DNA of 33,018 bases from Fragilaria crotonensis (taxonomy: Eukaryota; Bacillariophyta; Fragilariophyceae; Fragilariales; Fragilariaceae). The notes under the pieces are model-generated. The model was not told the DNA's origin. It searched no databases and worked only from the letters and a program-made list of their open reading frames with translations. How positions within the stretch are numbered: position 1 is the stretch's first letter; each line of letters opens with the position of its first letter. Below, one piece after another: positions 30,285-33,018 of the stretch. Location: positions 1 through 33,018 of the forward strand of contig JAKSYS010000689.1 of the NCBI GenBank assembly GCA_022925895.1, written 5' to 3'. A program made the position numbers and the translations under genes.

Positions 30285-30375
30285 CATGCAAGTCTGATAG
30301 ATATCTGGGATTTATCATGGATAATAGTTCCTGCGAGTCTGATAGATATCTGGGGAGTTATAATGCATAACAGTT
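30285..30375. repeat. 45-bp tandem duplication with a third distant partial copy
   Basis: AGTCTGATAGATATCTGGG starts at 30291 and again at 30336, so the period is 45 bp. A shortened copy, TGATCAATATCTGGGGAGTTA, lies near 30510-30530. All follow directly after the stop of the broken ORF and could be the subterminal repeats of the element. Confidence 0.7.
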
Positions 30376-31089
30376 CCCGCAATGACTTGTCCTTTGGTTC
30401 GTAGCTGTAAAAATCAAGTTTGCTGGAAGGAAAAGGTATAAAAATTGAGTAGACAGAAAGAACAAGCATATTGCAATTGCAAAGTTGACTTATCATGAAT
30501 CATGGCGCCTGATCAATATCTGGGGAGTTAGTCAACATTTGGCACCTCTCACATGCCAGCCAGTACCTTGTATAGCCGTTGTGTGGGATAGTTTTACCTG
30601 GATACTACTGTAGATCACCATATACGGTTCAACGGACGTACTTTTTTGTTATTCAACGCTCCTGTACTACAATTTGTGTGCGAGCGTAGTTAAATCTACT
30701 TACTCCGTAGTGAATACTTCCTCTGGATTTCTATTTACATTCAACTGTCTACGCTATTTTAGTTCGGTGTTTCTTTTTGTTTACACTCTTCTTGTAGTAA
30801 ATTAGCTTCTTAACGTAGTAGATATTGAGCCTGAAATCAATTTAATTTCCTTGTAGATACTATATAGTCTCAATTTCTACTTAGATCTGTCTGTGTAAGT
30901 ATACATGTAATTAAAATAATTTTAGTTTTGTGTTGACCTTTACTTACATTCATCTTGTAGTGACATTGCCCGTACTTAGATTGTAAACAATTAAATAATT
31001 ATTGTATACCAACTTGCTTGTAGACTTTCAACGATGTAAGTAAATCTCCTTTTCTCTGTGTACCTCTTTTTTTCAAGCATGATTGTAAT
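30376..31089. other. AT-rich intergenic stretch
   Basis: T-rich sequence with many TTGTAG/CTACTT-type hexamers, no frame over 70 codons and no recognised element. It ends with a pyrimidine tract and a possible acceptor (TTTTTTTCAAG, TTTTACAG near 31098). Confidence 0.45.
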
Positions 31090-31901
31090 AGTTTTACAGT
31101 GTATGGACGAGGACCAACACCACAGCACCACCAACAACAACAGCATCAACAGCATCAAGAAAATATGTGGCCACCACCGCCATTCCTTTCAAGGCACTAG
31201 CCTGCTGGACACCATGATGCCAGCAGGATACCAACGCCATGGTTTCCATCACCGTTTTTTCCTCCCTTTTTCCATCCTCTCATTCCAAGAACTGGTTTCC
31301 CACGTGCACCCATCCACCCCGCCCTGCACCAATCGCATCTCCAGCAATCATAATCAATCAGCACTTCCACTACCATGGAGAGAAACATCTGGCAGAACCT
31401 GGAGAGAAGGAATCTTTTCCCAATAATCGTATGGAAAGCCAGGCCAAGGAAAAGGAGAAGGTTCAGGAAGAAGTTGTTGCAGAAACGGAATTCCAGTAGG
31501 CAGAGGAAATTGATGTTGAAGAGGGAAATTTCCAAGACGATCTGGATGAGGTGTTGGAAGAAGAAGTAGTGAAAGAAGTGGAGGTGGAAGCACTAGAAGG
31601 AGAGACACCGCCCAAAAGGAAATTGGGTGTCGCCAGTGTTTCATTATCCTCCACAAAGAAATGTCAGAAACAAGTCGCATACTCCAATACGGGCTTCACA
31701 TCCTTGCTTTCCATGACAGGAGTAACAGCAATGCCAGGAGAGCAAGTAATTGCCCGATCACATAGGTGGTCTGCTGAGTCCAATTCCTTTGGTGACTGGA
31801 CTACCCATAGCACAAAAAGGAATAGTCAAACGAATGACTCTATCGATTTTGTTCTGCATCGCGGAGGGGTCATCAAATTCTTTCCCAACCTCGTTGACTA
31901 A
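31090..31901 (+). pseudogene. Broken low-complexity gene: Gln/Pro-rich then acidic coiled coil
   Basis: The plus strand shows protein-like stretches in shifting frames. First is a Gln/His run (HHQQQQHQQHQENMWPPPP) and a Pro/Phe-rich segment (FFPPFFHPLIPRTGFP). From about 31370 one frame gives HLAEPGEKESFPNNRM, then EKEKVQEEVVAETEFQ, an in-frame TAG at 31497-31499, and then, in the same frame, AEEIDVEEGNFQDDLDEVLE and TPPKRKLGVASVS up to the stop at 31899-31901. Such composition suits a disordered nuclear protein. It may be the N-terminal part of the gene that ends with the SRA-like domain downstream, but frames do not connect. No domain is recognised. Confidence 0.4.
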
Positions 31902-32130
31902 CGAAGTGAAAAACAAAATGATGTGCTTAACAACGTACAAGCAAAATAAACTAAGGGAATGTGGTAGCGAGCCCAGACTCCATGCCTTGTACTGTTCATC
32001 CAAAGGGGGGTACCAGTATGGAAGGGTCAAAATGGCCAGCCACCCATTGGAGTCCCTTCCGGTGATTTCTGGAGTCGCAGAAGGGCTTGCTTCTAAATTT
32101 GGGTTGCTCAATGACCATTGGTTTGAGATG

Positions 32131-33004
32131 GCAAGGATACTATTCATTGGTATGATGCGGACGACACCCAGGGTGAAGATGTGCTTCTGTCGCTGACGGT
32201 GGATGGTCCAGTCACTGACGCTCAAACTATTTGTTTCCAGCCTTCCAACACCACAACTTTGAAGACCGGGGATGAACACTGGAGTTGTATCCTATCCCTG
32301 GTGATGGGTACAGCATGGATGGAGCTGTGCATGCTTTGTTCGTTCATGCGATGTTGAAGAAAAGTCCATCACATGTGGGCACAACAGGACATATGGCCAT
32401 TATTTTCAGAAATGGCATACACAAAGTAGATGAGGACAACCGTTGTGCAGTTACTACCCTTGTGGCTCCCCAGTGCCAGCAGTATATATTTGGGAACATG
32501 TGTGAGAAGCTAGAGGAAGGAAAGTGTTACTCTCGCGATTTCCTCTTCAGCTTGCAAGCGCATCGTAATGGGCATGGAAACTAAGCCGGAAACAAAGATG
32601 TTGGATGCGCATCTCTCATTGTTTGTAAATTGTCAAGATCCCTTGATAATGACCAATTTCACTTTCTGACTTACATGGTTGGCGATGCTTCTCGTCCAAA
32701 GACATTGTTGAGAAGCTTTGCATCACAGCAACCTGTTTGAGTGTTCCGATCGTCCAAGGGAAACCACCTCAAAAGTGATTTCCTCCCTCATGCCAATAGA
32801 AATAAGGTACTATATCGGTATGACGGAGAATACTATGTCATTGCGGCCATGAACAAAGAGCACCATACTATCGTGCCACATGGGGGTCATGTCAAGGATG
32901 CAAGAGTTTTTTATTTGATTCGCGCGGAGCCTCAAGCATCCATGAGAGAACTCAGGAACATCAATCTTTGCGATACTTTCTTCCCTTGTTTGAGAAGAAA
33001 CTGA
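32131..33004 (+). pseudogene. SRA-YDG-like domain gene, interrupted by stops
   Basis: Protein-like sequence starts around 32131 (DGKDTIHWYDADDTQGEDV), shifts frame near 32280 into YPIPGDGYSMDGAVHALF, and continues to GHGN, where TAA (32582-32584) intervenes. It goes on in the same frame as AGNKDVGCASLIVCKLS and ASQQPV, then TGA (32738-32740) and VFRSSKGNHLKSDFLPHA, YRYDGEYYVI and FYLIRAEPQ. The block PV(R)VFRSS...YRYDGEYYV...FYLIR matches the core of SRA-YDG domains, which read hemimethylated or modified cytosine. The in-frame TGA replaces the expected Arg (CGA to TGA). Stops and slips suggest a pseudogene. It ends with TGA at 33002-33004. Confidence 0.5.
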
Positions 33005-33018
33005 TGTTGATTTTAGTG

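Noticed and set aside
31758..32279. 173-codon minus-strand frame
   Set aside because: Antisense to plus-strand protein-like sequence that leads into the SRA-like block; no motif of its own.
1..33018. tRNA, rRNA or riboswitch genes
   Set aside because: No cloverleaf with a GGTTCGAATCC-type arm and no conserved rRNA segments were seen on reading both strands by eye; a covariance-model search would be decisive.

Overview
The window looks like nuclear DNA of a diatom, probably a raphid pennate, because it combines three things. One gene starts with the diatom-expanded DUF6824 domain. Two genes have short GT-AG introns (170 and 55 bp). The mobile DNA is of diatom type: a Ty1/copia retroelement, PIF/Harbinger, hAT and a large IS630/Tc1-like DDE transposase family. 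I saw no bacterial operon structure, rRNA, tRNA or CRISPR. Species cannot be fixed by eye.

Layout, left to right. 1-3941: a degenerate hAT transposon with inverted ends. It carries a transposase relic on the minus strand and, inside the element, a satellite array of about twelve ~188 bp monomers organised as a 376 bp dimer. 4074-6363 (+): AMP deaminase with one intron. 6480-7770 (-): poly(ADP-ribose) glycohydrolase (PARG), convergent with AMP deaminase. 8192-11370 (-) and 12243-15286 (-): two diverged, head-to-tail copies of a ~1,000-residue DDE transposase. The first has many frameshifts; the second is intact except for one homopolymer frameshift. 15820 to about 18340 (-): a 5'-truncated copia element with a single LTR. 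18358-20095 (-): a DUF6824 / histidinol-phosphate aminotransferase fusion that lacks its C-terminus and ends next to the copia breakpoint. 20096-22215: no gene seen. 22219-22690: a hairpin and the relic of a Myb-like gene. 22694-25933: an apparently complete PIF/Harbinger transposon with inverted ends, a 42-bp palindrome, an intact Myb-like ORF and an intact convergent transposase. 25934-28336: no convincing gene. 28337-30273 (+): a zinc-motif ORF and a second broken ORF, probably from an unclassified mobile element. 31090-33004 (+): broken pieces of one or two genes, ending in an SRA-YDG-like domain.

Only AMP deaminase, PARG and perhaps the aminotransferase fusion are host-type genes. Most of the rest is mobile DNA. 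Several otherwise well-conserved reading frames are broken by single-base slips, mostly in or beside short homopolymers and often an apparent loss of one base. Raw-read errors must therefore be excluded before genes are called pseudogenes. In contrast, most breaks in the last 4 kb are in-frame stops explicable by C-to-T changes, which looks more like true decay.
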